The notes under the pieces are model-generated. The model searched no databases. It was not told the origin of the DNA and saw only the letters and a program-made list of their open reading frames with translations. A program made the translations under genes and the position numbers. This document shows, in pieces, positions 6,480 to 14,816 of a stretch of 26,765 nucleotides of DNA (position 1 is the first letter of the stretch; every line of letters starts with the position of its first letter). Origin of the DNA: Cyanobacteria bacterium UBA947 (GTDB taxonomy: Bacteria; Cyanobacteriota; Vampirovibrionia; Gastranaerophilales; Gastranaerophilaceae); assembly GCA_002293275.1 (NCBI GenBank), contig DBCX01000063.1, forward strand, positions 5,206 to 31,970, given 5' to 3'.

Positions 6480-9400
6480 ATGGCTGAATGTCCAAAATGC
6501 GGAATAGAAGTCGATGATAATGCGACCACCTGTCCCGGGTGTAAAAAAGTTTTGAAGATGAGCTGTCCTATTTGCAGAATGCTCAACGACAGTTCAACGT
6601 GCAAAAAATGCGGGTATGTTATCCTGACCAAGTGCAGCAAGTGCGGCAAGGCGGCCCAAACCGCCACCAAGACATGCAAAAGCTGCGGCGCAGACCTTGA
6701 AAAAAGCGTCATCCAGAACGAGGCCAACGGCGAAGATTTTGCCATGCTAACCGTTGAGTTCCCGAACATGAACGACATAAAAACGATTATGGGGACAGGG
6801 GACAAGGCGACCGAGGCGTTCAACAAATTTAAAACCGGTGTTGACAAGATGCTCAAAGGGTTTGCTGACAACCTTGAAATCCGCCGGCAAATCATTGATA
6901 AGGTTTATATTTTCCGCTTTGTGAAAGACTACACATTTAACTCATCCACCGAAACCGCAACAAATTCGCTTATTATGCTGGCCAACAAGCTTGCCGGGAT
7001 GAACCTGAAACTTCTGCAAAAAAAAGGCGGGGTCCTAAAATGCAACATGACGGTTCAAAAAAGAAACATTGAAGATGACCCGAACAACTACAAATCAGGG
7101 CTGAATATCAACCTTATGTCACCCGAGACAAAGAGTGATAAAGAGAAGGTATTAAGCGGGTTTCAGGTAATTTCTGACCCAAAAATCATGGAGCTTTTGG
7201 AAAAAAATTACAAGTTTGAGCCGTTGAATTCGGTTATGGTTAACGGTGAGATGATGATGTTTTATGAGATGGACATAAAACCGTTTATTGACCTTGTCGT
7301 TGAAACAGACGACGGCGGGGACGGGTCTTATGTGCCGCAATTTGTTGAGAATATGCTGGCCGAGCAGGACAAGATTGACGGGATGGCGCTGAACAGGATG
7401 GCTGTGCCGATTGACCCTGACGCAATCTACGAGATTGAACCGATGAAGCTGCCCGGTATCCAGAGCGACTTTTTGCGCACGGAAAACGTTGATGTTTTTT
7501 ATCACATAGTTAACCGCCTGCAGGCGATGCCAAAGGGGATTCTGGCGATTAAGACATCCGAAATCCATAAACCTTATTCGCTCAAAATTATCTCAACGGT
7601 GCAAGGGATGGGAGTCTACAACAATATTGTCATCATAACGTGTTACGATGAGATGAAGTATTCACCGTACTCTTTTTTCAGAGAATTGACGGCGGCGGTT
7701 TTTGAGTACACGGTTTCGCAAAAACTTTTTGCCAACAATAATTTTTCCGGCTTTTCCAAGGTCGACCCTGAAGGGCTGATAAAAGATTTGATTATGCTAA
7801 AACAGCGCGATGTTGAAAACCCTCAGGATACACGGTACGTCTACTTTGATTTGTTCTTGACGATGCTTCAGGCTATTCCGAAAACGCTAATTTTTATTGA
7901 CAACTTTGATAAAATTGACGAGAGCTCCTATGATGTTTTGAAATATTTGTTTGAGGCGTTTGACAATCTTGATATAAGTTATTTGATTTCGCATGACAAA
8001 AATTTCTCATTGCACAAGGACTGCCATTTCTTGATTACGCAGGATTATTACTCCGAGATAAATCTAAAACCGACGCCTTGGGAAAAAATGCTTGAGGAGC
8101 ACAAGGAATATTTTGCGAACATTATTGATAATTTTTATTTGAAACGGATAGAAAAATATGCGCACGGCAGCGTGTTGTTTTTGGATGTTGCGATACAATA
8201 TCTGGTGGAATCAGAGGTGTTCCATGACAACGGCGAAACTATTGAGGCGGTTTCAAACAAGACCGTCATGATACCGTCCACGCTGGAAAAACTTATGAAG
8301 CGCCGGTTGGATTTGCTGCAAGATGATGATGCAGCGATGCGGTTTTTGGCGTCAATATTGTTGATGGGTGTGCGAATTGATATGGAAACTGTCCAATCTC
8401 TCGGGTTTGAAAACACGCAAGATATTATTGATAAGCTGACAAAAATGGGCTATATTTATACCTATAACAACGCGCTTTATTTCCCGAATTACAACTTGCT
8501 GCGCGATTGCATGCTTGAATCTGTTAACAAAGAATTTTTGGGAAGCGTTGCGGATAATTTGTTTGAGCAGGTTATGGATCCTTCAATGCCGTCGCCGACA
8601 AAAGCGTATCTGTACGGGCTTTTGGACAAGCACGATGAGGAGCGGCGCGAATGGGAGATGCTCGCACAGGTCAATCTTTCCATGGGCGATTTCAGTGCGT
8701 ACATGAATTGTACGGATAAGATTTTGGAGATTTTAAATAAGGAAACCGACCCGGAATTGGTTCAGGCCAACGAAGAATATAAGACCGAACTTTACGAAAA
8801 TATTGCGATAAATCTTTACGAGTATGTACCGGACAAGTCCGCCGGCATCGCGGAAGAAACGTTGAAAAAACTTGAACAATCAACTGATACGGAAAAAGTC
8901 ATCGTGCTGTGCAACAAGATGATTCAAGGGTGTCTTGTCCAAGGTGATTACAACCAGGCGCTGCAACTAAGCCACAAGGTGTTGTCTGTGCTGCCGCCGT
9001 CATCGCTTGACCCGAAAGCGCCGAATTTCAACCATTATTATTTTTTGATGTCGCTTGTGCATATCCAGATTTTGTTTAATATCGGGCATTTGAAAGAGTG
9101 TCTGGATATGGGCTTTGCGGTTTTGAATGTGGTGAACGACGCAAATCTGGCGACTTTAAAACCGGACTATTTTGAGATGGAAAGCTTCAAAGAAACATTG
9201 TACGATGCGATAGGTTACGTTGCGCTTGCCAACGCGCTGCTGTTGACAGGCACTGTTGCGGAGTTCTTGAAACTGGTCAGAACAGGGTTTACGACGGTGC
9301 CGCAATCGTATGATATCTTTGTGACGCTTGAACAATTCCTGCAGGGTAAAAACCCGCAAATCCCTGACGTCAGCGATTCAAAAGATAAGTTTAGTAACAT

Positions 9401-10058
9401 TTTGGTGCACGTTATGCGCGCATTTGCAGGGGTTAAAGATGCCGCACCTGCGGAGGATGGAGCGCCCGGTCCGTACACCGCGTTCGCGGACGAAATCTAC
9501 AAAGCAAAAATTTTGGCCAAGAAATTTATGCTGCACAAGATTGAGATGATGTGCGACTTGTTCATAGGTTACGCATATTTGAAAAACGGCAGCACAGAAA
9601 AAGCAAGAGATATTTTCTCCAAACTTGTCAAGGCAACAAACGCAAACGGAATGACGATGGTACTTTATGTGGCCTGGTTCTTGACAAGCGAGCTTTATCT
9701 TTCACAACGAAAATACGATCCGGCTTTTGGAATTTTGAAAAATGTGCTCATACAGGTAGAGCGCAACTCGTCTATCAGCGAATATATTCAGATGCTTTTC
9801 AAATACAATATGTTTAAGGTGTTGTGCCACAAGGGGCAGGTTGAGCAGGCGGAGATTTGTATCAGTCAGGCAAAATATTTGGCGGAAAAACACAGCGTCA
9901 CGTTTGCGTTTGACGATGACCCGTCGCATTATGAGTACGTTGCGCCGGCGCATGTTGAGACAGAACAACCTGCCTCCGATGGCGCAGAGAGCAGCGCGGC
10001 ACCGGCTGAAGCCGAACCGCCGGCTGAACAAGAACCTGTCAGCGCGCCTGAACAATAA
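6480..10058 (+). CDS. Zinc-ribbon, degenerate cyclase-like, STAND-like and TPR protein
   Basis: A 1192-residue multidomain protein of unknown function. Residues 1-75 hold three zinc-ribbon pairs (CPKC/CPGC, CPIC/CKKC, CSKC/CKSC). Residues about 86-270 recall a class III nucleotidyl cyclase fold: TVEFPNMNDIK, then a long helix, then DKVYIFRF. I cannot find the expected metal-binding aspartates or the substrate-specifying pairs, so it is probably catalytically dead. Residues about 340-620 resemble the NTPase section of adenylate-cyclase/STAND regulators, with a Walker B-like TLIFIDNFDKID near 468 but no recognisable Walker A. From about 690 to 1130 the helical pairs look like TPR repeats (for example GDYNQALQLSHKVL, GSTEKARDIFSKL, GQVEQAEICISQAKYLAEKH). 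The end is a Pro/Ala/Glu-rich tail. No signal peptide or membrane segment is visible, so a cytoplasmic scaffold or sensor is inferred. It converges on rlmD with a 3-base gap. Confidence 0.8.
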   Translation: MAECPKCGIEVDDNATTCPGCKKVLKMSCPICRMLNDSSTCKKCGYVILTKCSKCGKAAQTATKTCKSCGADLEKSVIQNEANGEDFAMLTVEFPNMNDIKTIMGTGDKATEAFNKFKTGVDKMLKGFADNLEIRRQIIDKVYIFRFVKDYTFNSSTETATNSLIMLANKLAGMNLKLLQKKGGVLKCNMTVQKRNIEDDPNNYKSGLNINLMSPETKSDKEKVLSGFQVISDPKIMELLEKNYKFEPLNSVMVNGEMMMFYEMDIKPFIDLVVETDDGGDGSYVPQFVENMLAEQDKIDGMALNRMAVPIDPDAIYEIEPMKLPGIQSDFLRTENVDVFYHIVNRLQAMPKGILAIKTSEIHKPYSLKIISTVQGMGVYNNIVIITCYDEMKYSPYSFFRELTAAVFEYTVSQKLFANNNFSGFSKVDPEGLIKDLIMLKQRDVENPQDTRYVYFDLFLTMLQAIPKTLIFIDNFDKIDESSYDVLKYLFEAFDNLDISYLISHDKNFSLHKDCHFLITQDYYSEINLKPTPWEKMLEEHKEYFANIIDNFYLKRIEKYAHGSVLFLDVAIQYLVESEVFHDNGETIEAVSNKTVMIPSTLEKLMKRRLDLLQDDDAAMRFLASILLMGVRIDMETVQSLGFENTQDIIDKLTKMGYIYTYNNALYFPNYNLLRDCMLESVNKEFLGSVADNLFEQVMDPSMPSPTKAYLYGLLDKHDEERREWEMLAQVNLSMGDFSAYMNCTDKILEILNKETDPELVQANEEYKTELYENIAINLYEYVPDKSAGIAEETLKKLEQSTDTEKVIVLCNKMIQGCLVQGDYNQALQLSHKVLSVLPPSSLDPKAPNFNHYYFLMSLVHIQILFNIGHLKECLDMGFAVLNVVNDANLATLKPDYFEMESFKETLYDAIGYVALANALLLTGTVAEFLKLVRTGFTTVPQSYDIFVTLEQFLQGKNPQIPDVSDSKDKFSNILVHVMRAFAGVKDAAPAEDGAPGPYTAFADEIYKAKILAKKFMLHKIEMMCDLFIGYAYLKNGSTEKARDIFSKLVKATNANGMTMVLYVAWFLTSELYLSQRKYDPAFGILKNVLIQVERNSSISEYIQMLFKYNMFKVLCHKGQVEQAEICISQAKYLAEKHSVTFAFDDDPSHYEYVAPAHVETEQPASDGAESSAAPAEAEPPAEQEPVSAPEQ

Positions 10059-10061
10059 GTT

Positions 10062-11336
10062 TTATTCACTCCTTATAATAGCCACGGTTTCGACGTGGTA
10101 GGTGTGGCAAAACATATCAAACGGTTGTATGCTCTCAATTTTTGCACCGTTTGCAACAAGATATTTCAGGTCGCGGGCGAGCGTTGCAGGGTTGCAGCTG
10201 ACGTAAATTATTTTGCCGGCTTCTGCTGGGTTGCCTTTGCGGGTGAGCCGGCAGGCGTCGTCCAGAACCTGTGCGGTGCAGCCTTTTCGCGGCGGGTCAA
10301 GAATAATTGTATCAAATTTTTGCTGCGATTGTTGCAAAAACTTACCGGCGTCCATATTTATGATTTCAAGATTTGCAATATTCATCTGACGGGCAAGTTC
10401 ACAGGCGTTGTGGTTTTCTTCAACGCTGATTACCTTATCGCAATTGGATGCCACGCACGCGCCAAACGCGCTCACACCCGCGTAGGCATCAAGCACTGTG
10501 CCGGATACGTTATCGCAAACATAGGCAAAAATATTTTCAGCACTTGGGGGGTTGACCTGAAAAAACGTATCCGCGCCGATTTTGAAAGTTTTATCAAGAA
10601 TTTTTTCCGTTATAAAATCGTCGCCCACAAGACAACGGGTTTCTTTGCCGAGGATTACGTTGGTTTTCGCGAGATTAAAATTCACACAAACACCGGTGAC
10701 ATTATCAAATTTATCAAAAATTTCTTTGGCGAGTTTTGAAAAATCACCTTCTGAAACAACAAGTGTGACAAGGTTTTTGCCGGTTGACACGGAGGAGCGG
10801 ATAACAATATGGCGCAGGTTTTTCGGCGCGCGCTCACGCACAAAATCCATAATCTTGTCACAGATTTCGGGCTGGACAGGGCAATGTTTTATGTTAACGA
10901 TTTCGTTGGTGCGCGGTTTGTAGTAACCGGCAACCATTCTTCCGCTTTTTTTCACGGCGATTGGGTATTGGATTTTATACCGGCAAGGGAAAGTTTCGGG
11001 ACTCGGGACGGTGGGCAGGATTTCAATATCTATGCCGCCGATTTTACGGATTACATCTTCAACTATTTGGCGCTTTAGTTCCAGCTGGTAGTTGTAATCA
11101 ATAAACTGCAGCTGGCACGCGCCGCAAACTTTTTGCATCGCGCAGCGCGGTTTTATTCTGTGCGGTGAAGGTTTTATTATTTGCGTAATTTGCGCGCGTG
11201 AAAAGTTTTTGTTCTCGTGCGTGATTTTTATTTCTGCAACATCGCCTGGGCAGGCATTTTCAACAAAAACAACGCGGCCGTCAACGCGGGCAAGCCCGAG
11301 CCCCAAATTGGTCAGTTTTTCAATATTGACTTCCAT
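10062..11336 (-). CDS. rlmD: 23S rRNA (uracil-5-)-methyltransferase, RlmD/RumA family
   Basis: An SAM-dependent enzyme methylating C5 of a uracil in 23S rRNA (U1939 in E. coli RlmD; some relatives modify two sites). It has 424 residues. Residues 1-55 form a TRAM RNA-binding domain (GLGLARVDGRVVFVENACPGD). Four cysteines for a [4Fe-4S] cluster are visible: C65, C71, C74 and C152. The methyltransferase part shows FFQVNPPSAE, the SAM motif VLDAYAGVSAFG, the DPPRKG motif and the catalytic cysteine in YVSCNPATLARD. The length and iron-sulfur cysteines separate it from TrmA. The substrate position cannot be decided from sequence. There is no Shine-Dalgarno; a TATAAT ends 8 bases before the start. 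Confidence 0.9.
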   Translation of the reverse strand: MEVNIEKLTNLGLGLARVDGRVVFVENACPGDVAEIKITHENKNFSRAQITQIIKPSPHRIKPRCAMQKVCGACQLQFIDYNYQLELKRQIVEDVIRKIGGIDIEILPTVPSPETFPCRYKIQYPIAVKKSGRMVAGYYKPRTNEIVNIKHCPVQPEICDKIMDFVRERAPKNLRHIVIRSSVSTGKNLVTLVVSEGDFSKLAKEIFDKFDNVTGVCVNFNLAKTNVILGKETRCLVGDDFITEKILDKTFKIGADTFFQVNPPSAENIFAYVCDNVSGTVLDAYAGVSAFGACVASNCDKVISVEENHNACELARQMNIANLEIINMDAGKFLQQSQQKFDTIILDPPRKGCTAQVLDDACRLTRKGNPAEAGKIIYVSCNPATLARDLKYLVANGAKIESIQPFDMFCHTYHVETVAIIRSE

Positions 11337-11344
11337 AAGTAATT

Positions 11345-11352
11345 ATTATAAT
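11345..11352. promoter_or_regulatory. Overlapping divergent -10 elements for rlmD and the prepilin-S74 gene
   Basis: The eight bases ATTATAAT contain TATAAT on both strands: minus-strand hexamer 11345-11350, 8 bases before the rlmD start, and plus-strand hexamer 11347-11352, 29 bases before ATG 11382. The plus-strand leader carries GAGGGG about 10 bases before the start codon. Confidence 0.5.
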
Positions 11353-11381
11353 ATAAAGAGGGAACGAGGGGAACAGAGTTT

Positions 11382-12389
11382 ATGAAGTTGCGCCAAAACG
11401 GGTTTACATTAGCTGAGATGATGGTTGTCCTGCTGATATTAAGCATCACGTTGGCGGCGTTTGCACCGGTAATGACGCAGCGGCACAGAGCAGCCTCCGG
11501 AACATCTCTGTGGGAAAGGACCGCAAGCGGCGCCGGCGGGATTTATTACAATCTCGGCAACGCTGAAAGTGTAATCATCGGCGATACCTCAAAAAGCAGC
11601 GATGATAATGCTCCTTTGGTTTTGAGAAAAAAGGCTGCGGATCATAATTATATAAATTTCAAGGATGAAAGCGGCGCTGACGCAGGTGTGTTGTTTTTGG
11701 GCGGGGATAGCGTGTTTTTGGGCACGCAACCGGGTGACACGGGAACTTATAACAGTGCGTTCGGGTACAACGCCTTGGTTGGGCTTTCGGGCGGAAGCAA
11801 CAATACGGCGTTTGGGTATAATGCCTGCGCAAATGTTACAGGTGGCGCGCAACTGAAAACCTGTATCGGCGCAAATTCCGGTCCGACGGTAGAAACGACA
11901 ACAGATACCGAGGAGGTTTGGGTTGGGACAAGCATCGCGACAGTTCACATTCCGGGCGATTTTGCTGTCGGCACCGCCGAAATTCCAAAGACTATAAAAT
12001 TGAACGGGCGGGATTTGAGAGAATTGATTGAGGAAATAATTGCCCAAGCGGCCGGCGGTGCCGGGGTTTCCGACAGGCGGCTTAAAAATGTTCAAGGCGC
12101 AAACGCCGGCGGGTTGGATAAAATCCGGCAGTTAAAAGTTTTTGATTTTACGTTCAAAAACGACAAGACAAAAACGCCGCGGGTTGGTGTAATGGCGCAG
12201 GATTTGCAAAAAATATTCCCGAATGCGGTGACAAAAAATTCTGACGGGCATCTGCAAATAAGGCAGGAGGACATGTTTTATGCGCTGGTGAACGCGGTAA
12301 AAGAGCTTGACGAGCAGAACAAACGGCTGCGAGCAAAAAACACTGAGCTTGAGGTGCGCTTGTTAAAGCTTGAAGCCAAAATAAAGTAA
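11382..12389 (+). CDS. Prepilin-like protein fused to an S74 tail-fiber chaperone domain
   Basis: A 335-residue fusion. Residues 1-7 are a basic leader ending in G7, followed by FTLAEMMVVLLILSITLAAF, so a prepilin peptidase should cut after G7 (mature Glu at position 5, E12). The middle contains two phage-fiber or YadA-head-like repeats (YNSAFGYNALVGLSGG and NNTAFGYNACANVTGG, about residues 122-156), suggesting a beta-solenoid or trimeric stalk. From S230 the motif SDRRLKN starts a Peptidase_S74 intramolecular chaperone (KVFDFTF, RVGVMAQDLQKIFPNAV), which in phage tail spikes trimerises and then cuts itself off at that serine. The last 35 residues form a coiled coil. A trimeric surface or pilus-tip adhesin is inferred. 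It is divergent from rlmD and ends just before the tRNA-Val promoter. Confidence 0.88.
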   Translation: MKLRQNGFTLAEMMVVLLILSITLAAFAPVMTQRHRAASGTSLWERTASGAGGIYYNLGNAESVIIGDTSKSSDDNAPLVLRKKAADHNYINFKDESGADAGVLFLGGDSVFLGTQPGDTGTYNSAFGYNALVGLSGGSNNTAFGYNACANVTGGAQLKTCIGANSGPTVETTTDTEEVWVGTSIATVHIPGDFAVGTAEIPKTIKLNGRDLRELIEEIIAQAAGGAGVSDRRLKNVQGANAGGLDKIRQLKVFDFTFKNDKTKTPRVGVMAQDLQKIFPNAVTKNSDGHLQIRQEDMFYALVNAVKELDEQNKRLRAKNTELEVRLLKLEAKIK

Positions 12390-12392
12390 TAC

Positions 12393-12420
12393 TTGACGGT
12401 AAACTTTCAGCGGGTATAAT
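12393..12420 (+). promoter_or_regulatory. Promoter of tRNA-Val
   Basis: TTGACG (12393-12398), a 16-base spacer and TATAAT (12415-12420). It is the only promoter in the window with a clear -35. The predicted start near 12427 leaves a pre-tRNA leader of about 47 bases, which contains a hairpin (12429-12449) and a nine-codon frame. Confidence 0.8.
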
Positions 12421-12473
12421 TGGATTATGCGTCTCCTCAGGGGAGATGCCCGGTGAAAATTTAATAACAGTGC

Positions 12474-12546
12474 GGGCGTTTAGCTCAGTTGGTAGAGCGT
12501 CTCCCTTACAAGGAGAGGGTCGGGGGTTCAAGTCCCTCAACGCCCA
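12474..12546 (+). tRNA. tRNA-Val(TAC)
   Basis: A 73-nt tRNA with acceptor stem GGGCGTT/AACGCCC and discriminator A. The D arm is GCTC-AGTTGGTA-GAGC. The anticodon stem TCTCC/GGAGA carries the loop CTTACAA, giving anticodon TAC. The T arm is GGGGG-TTCAAGT-CCCTC with one wobble pair. CCA is not encoded. Confidence 0.97.
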
Positions 12547-12554
12547 GACTTTGA

Positions 12555-12587
12555 GACATATCCGAACTAGTTCGGATATGTCGTTTT
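12555..12587 (+). terminator. Rho-independent terminator of tRNA-Val
   Basis: A perfect 12-bp inverted repeat (12555-12566 and 12571-12582, GACATATCCGAA arm) with the 4-base loop CTAG is followed by GTTTTA, 8 bases after the tRNA. It may also stop transcripts arriving from the convergent hydrolase gene. Confidence 0.88.
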
Positions 12588-12596
12588 ATATTGCAA

Positions 12597-13712
12597 TTAT
12601 TCATCCTCATAATTAAACTCAAACGCTTTTTCGTAATTTTTTACGACGGCCTTTGCGAAGTTTTTGGATGTGCTCCAATACGACATGTGCGCACCTGCAA
12701 AGGTTCTGTGCGCGGATGTTTCGGAGTCACTGTAAACAAACCCCCGCCCGCTATCGCTAATTTTTGCGCCGATTAATTCCCCAACATCCTTTGGTGTCAG
12801 GTTTTTTGATGCCGGAAATCCCAAAGGATCCTCGCGGTAATTCACCGTCAACCAAAAAATATCATTTTCAATTATGTATTCGTAAATAAGCCGCCTGAAA
12901 TAAGTCAGTTCGTAATCCTTACTGGCCAAGTCAGAATAGAACAACACCAACGGGCTGGCGTAGTTAACAATCCCGCGCAGCGACCCTTTCGGCGCGCACA
13001 TATCTTTTGTCGTCGTATCCAGTTTGTCGTAATTTTCAACAAACAATCCGAAATCGTCATGCTGCATCACCGATGTCAGCGCATCAACACAAGTGTCTTG
13101 CATTGGGTGTTTTGCGGCATAAGCCTTTTCTTTTTCAGGCACATTCGCGTGTTCGGCAAAAAATGTTTGCACTTTTATGTAAGGCGTTCTGGCAAAAAGG
13201 TATTCCGTTGTCACGAACGAGCCCGCCGAATACCCGAACAACACCACCTGTTTGCCCGCATCGGTCTGTTTTTTGACCTGTTCGTGCAGGTTATTCAAGA
13301 TGACCTCCATATTTTTGTGTTTTTGCACCCAAATCGCGTCATGCAGACATGTCGCAAGGATTTCGCGCACCTTGTATGCAAGCCAGGGGCTTATGCCTTT
13401 GGTTATATTCAGGCTGCTTTTGACAAACTCCAGTTGTTGCGCGCTTTTATCGCCCCAATAAAAAACTGCAGGCTCCTGTTCTATTGCATAAAGCCCGTCT
13501 TTTAGGAATGTTTTTTGGATTATTTCACTTTTTTCAAAATTGGATTTCATCAACGGATGGAGCTTTTTTATCCCGTTGGTGTACCATTCGTAAGTACTTT
13601 GGTCGTTCGTGTTTGAACCGTTTAGGTATAAAAATGTGATGGAATCTTGAGCGCAGCACCCAAGATGTGGCGAGCACAAGATAATTAAAATCAGGATGAT
13701 TTTCTTAATCAT
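12597..13712 (-). CDS. Secreted alpha/beta-hydrolase (lipase-like)
   Basis: A 371-residue exported protein of unknown substrate. Residues 1-20 form a signal peptide (MIKKIILILIILCSPHLGCC). The HLGC context is a poor lipobox, so soluble export is as likely as lipidation. The nucleophile elbow is GYSAG inside VVLFGYSAGSFVTTEYL (residues about 160-176), the G-x-S-x-G pattern of lipases and esterases. A candidate catalytic His lies near the end in FAGAHMSYW. Several cysteines (C192-C260 region) could form disulfides in the periplasm. The start at 13712 is supported by TGA-TATAAT ending exactly six bases upstream. That TGA is also the stop codon of the preceding threonine aldolase gene. Confidence 0.75.
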   Translation of the reverse strand: MIKKIILILIILCSPHLGCCAQDSITFLYLNGSNTNDQSTYEWYTNGIKKLHPLMKSNFEKSEIIQKTFLKDGLYAIEQEPAVFYWGDKSAQQLEFVKSSLNITKGISPWLAYKVREILATCLHDAIWVQKHKNMEVILNNLHEQVKKQTDAGKQVVLFGYSAGSFVTTEYLFARTPYIKVQTFFAEHANVPEKEKAYAAKHPMQDTCVDALTSVMQHDDFGLFVENYDKLDTTTKDMCAPKGSLRGIVNYASPLVLFYSDLASKDYELTYFRRLIYEYIIENDIFWLTVNYREDPLGFPASKNLTPKDVGELIGAKISDSGRGFVYSDSETSAHRTFAGAHMSYWSTSKNFAKAVVKNYEKAFEFNYEDE

Positions 13713-13718
13713 AGACAG

Positions 13719-13727
13719 ATTATATCA
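13719..13727 (-). promoter_or_regulatory. Extended -10 promoter of the hydrolase gene, overlapping a stop codon
   Basis: On the minus strand TGA-TATAAT, then six bases, then ATG 13712. The TGA at 13727-13725 is simultaneously the stop codon of the upstream threonine aldolase gene, so the whole intergenic region is only 12 bases. Confidence 0.6.
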
Positions 13728-14753
13728 CAAAGTCTTTTTTAAATATTCCAGAAACGCATCAACATTATTTTCGCTTGTTGCCCACGATGTGACAAGTCGC
13801 ACGGCAGTTGTGTTATTTGGCAGCCGGACCCATTCATAAAACGCAAACTTGTCTTTTAATTTCGCAACCGTTTCGTTTGAAAAAATCGGAAATATCTGGT
13901 TCGTTTCAACCGGCAAAAGAAACTCAAACCCAAGATTTTCTATTTCGCCGGCAAGTTTGTAGGCCATAGCGTTAGCGTGCTTGGCCAGCTCATCGTGCAA
14001 ATTATTCTCAAACAATTTGGCAAACTGCGCACCCATAGCGGCTCCTTTGGCAAGCAGTGCCCCGCGCTGTTTCAAATTGTTGCGAAAATCCTGCTTCAAT
14101 TCATCGCGGCAAATTACAATCGCCTCGCCAAACATCGCACCGTTTTTTGTGCCGCCTATATAAAAAGCGTCCGCTAACCGCGCCACATCGGCATAGGTCA
14201 AGTCGTTGTTTTTTGCGGTCATCGCCGCACCCAACCTTGCGCCGTCAAGATACAGGTACAAATTGTTCGCCCGGCAAAATTGTGAAATCGCGGTTAATTC
14301 CGATTTTGAATATATGGAGCCGATTTCTGTTGATTGCGAGATGAAAACCAAACGGGGTTTTACCATATGCTCGCCGCTGTGTGCTTGAAGAATTGATTCA
14401 ATATCAGCGACTTGCAGTTTACCGTTTGTGTTTTGGGCGGTGCAAATTTTGTGGCCGGTCAGTTCAATTGCGCCTGTTTCGTGAACGCAAATATGCCCGG
14501 TATCAGCTGCAATGACCGCCTCGCACGGACGCAGAATACTGCCGATAACCGCGGCATTCGCCATCGTCCCGCCGCTCACAAAATGTATATCCGCATCCGG
14601 CGCGGACAGTTTCGCCTTAATAATTTCCGCAGCTTTCGCGCAATATTTATCCAGCCCGTAACCTTCAAACTGCTCTGTGCCGAGGGTTTTCAGCGCATCA
14701 AGAATTTCAGGGTGCGCCAGCTCGCTATAATCGTTCTTAAAACTGTGTTTCAT
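13725..14753 (-). CDS. ltaE: Low-specificity threonine aldolase
   Basis: A PLP enzyme of the beta-eliminating lyase/threonine aldolase family that cleaves threonine or allo-threonine to glycine and acetaldehyde. It has 342 residues, a normal length. Visible marks are the N-terminal FKNDYSELAHPEIL and FEGYGLDKYC, the cofactor loop FVSGGTMANAAVIG, the His stacking on PLP in DTGHICVHETGA, YLDGARLGAA and the PLP-lysine motif YIGGTKNGAMFGEA. The end VRLVTSWATSEN is typical. It has its own TGG-TATAAT promoter 8 bases before the start, placed immediately after the terminator of the operon upstream. It is followed after 12 bases by the hydrolase gene. Confidence 0.93.
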   Translation of the reverse strand: MKHSFKNDYSELAHPEILDALKTLGTEQFEGYGLDKYCAKAAEIIKAKLSAPDADIHFVSGGTMANAAVIGSILRPCEAVIAADTGHICVHETGAIELTGHKICTAQNTNGKLQVADIESILQAHSGEHMVKPRLVFISQSTEIGSIYSKSELTAISQFCRANNLYLYLDGARLGAAMTAKNNDLTYADVARLADAFYIGGTKNGAMFGEAIVICRDELKQDFRNNLKQRGALLAKGAAMGAQFAKLFENNLHDELAKHANAMAYKLAGEIENLGFEFLLPVETNQIFPIFSNETVAKLKDKFAFYEWVRLPNNTTAVRLVTSWATSENNVDAFLEYLKKTL

Positions 14754-14761
14754 AATAAAAA

Positions 14762-14770
14762 ATTATACCA
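14762..14770 (-). promoter_or_regulatory. Extended -10 promoter of ltaE
   Basis: On the minus strand TGG-TATAAT, ending 8 bases before the ltaE start codon. The T-run of the upstream terminator leads straight into this element. Confidence 0.6.
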
Positions 14771-14771
14771 C

Positions 14772-14802
14772 AAAAAAAGGAACCCTTTTGGGCCCCTTTT
14801 TT
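14772..14802 (-). terminator. Rho-independent terminator of the sigma-factor operon
   Basis: On the minus strand, GGGGCCC-AAAA-GGGTTCC forms a 7-bp stem with two G-U wobbles, extended by an A-run upstream and followed by seven Ts. It lies 14 bases past the stop codon of the Spy/CpxP-like gene. Read from the plus strand the wobbles become A-C mismatches, so it is directional. Confidence 0.85.
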
Positions 14803-14816
14803 AATAGCAGCTGCAA

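Noticed and set aside
11665..12095. Prophage remnant suggested by the tail-fibre-like S74 domain
   Set aside because: No other phage genes surround it, and the gene begins with a proper prepilin signal and host-type promoter; a fused host protein is the simpler reading.
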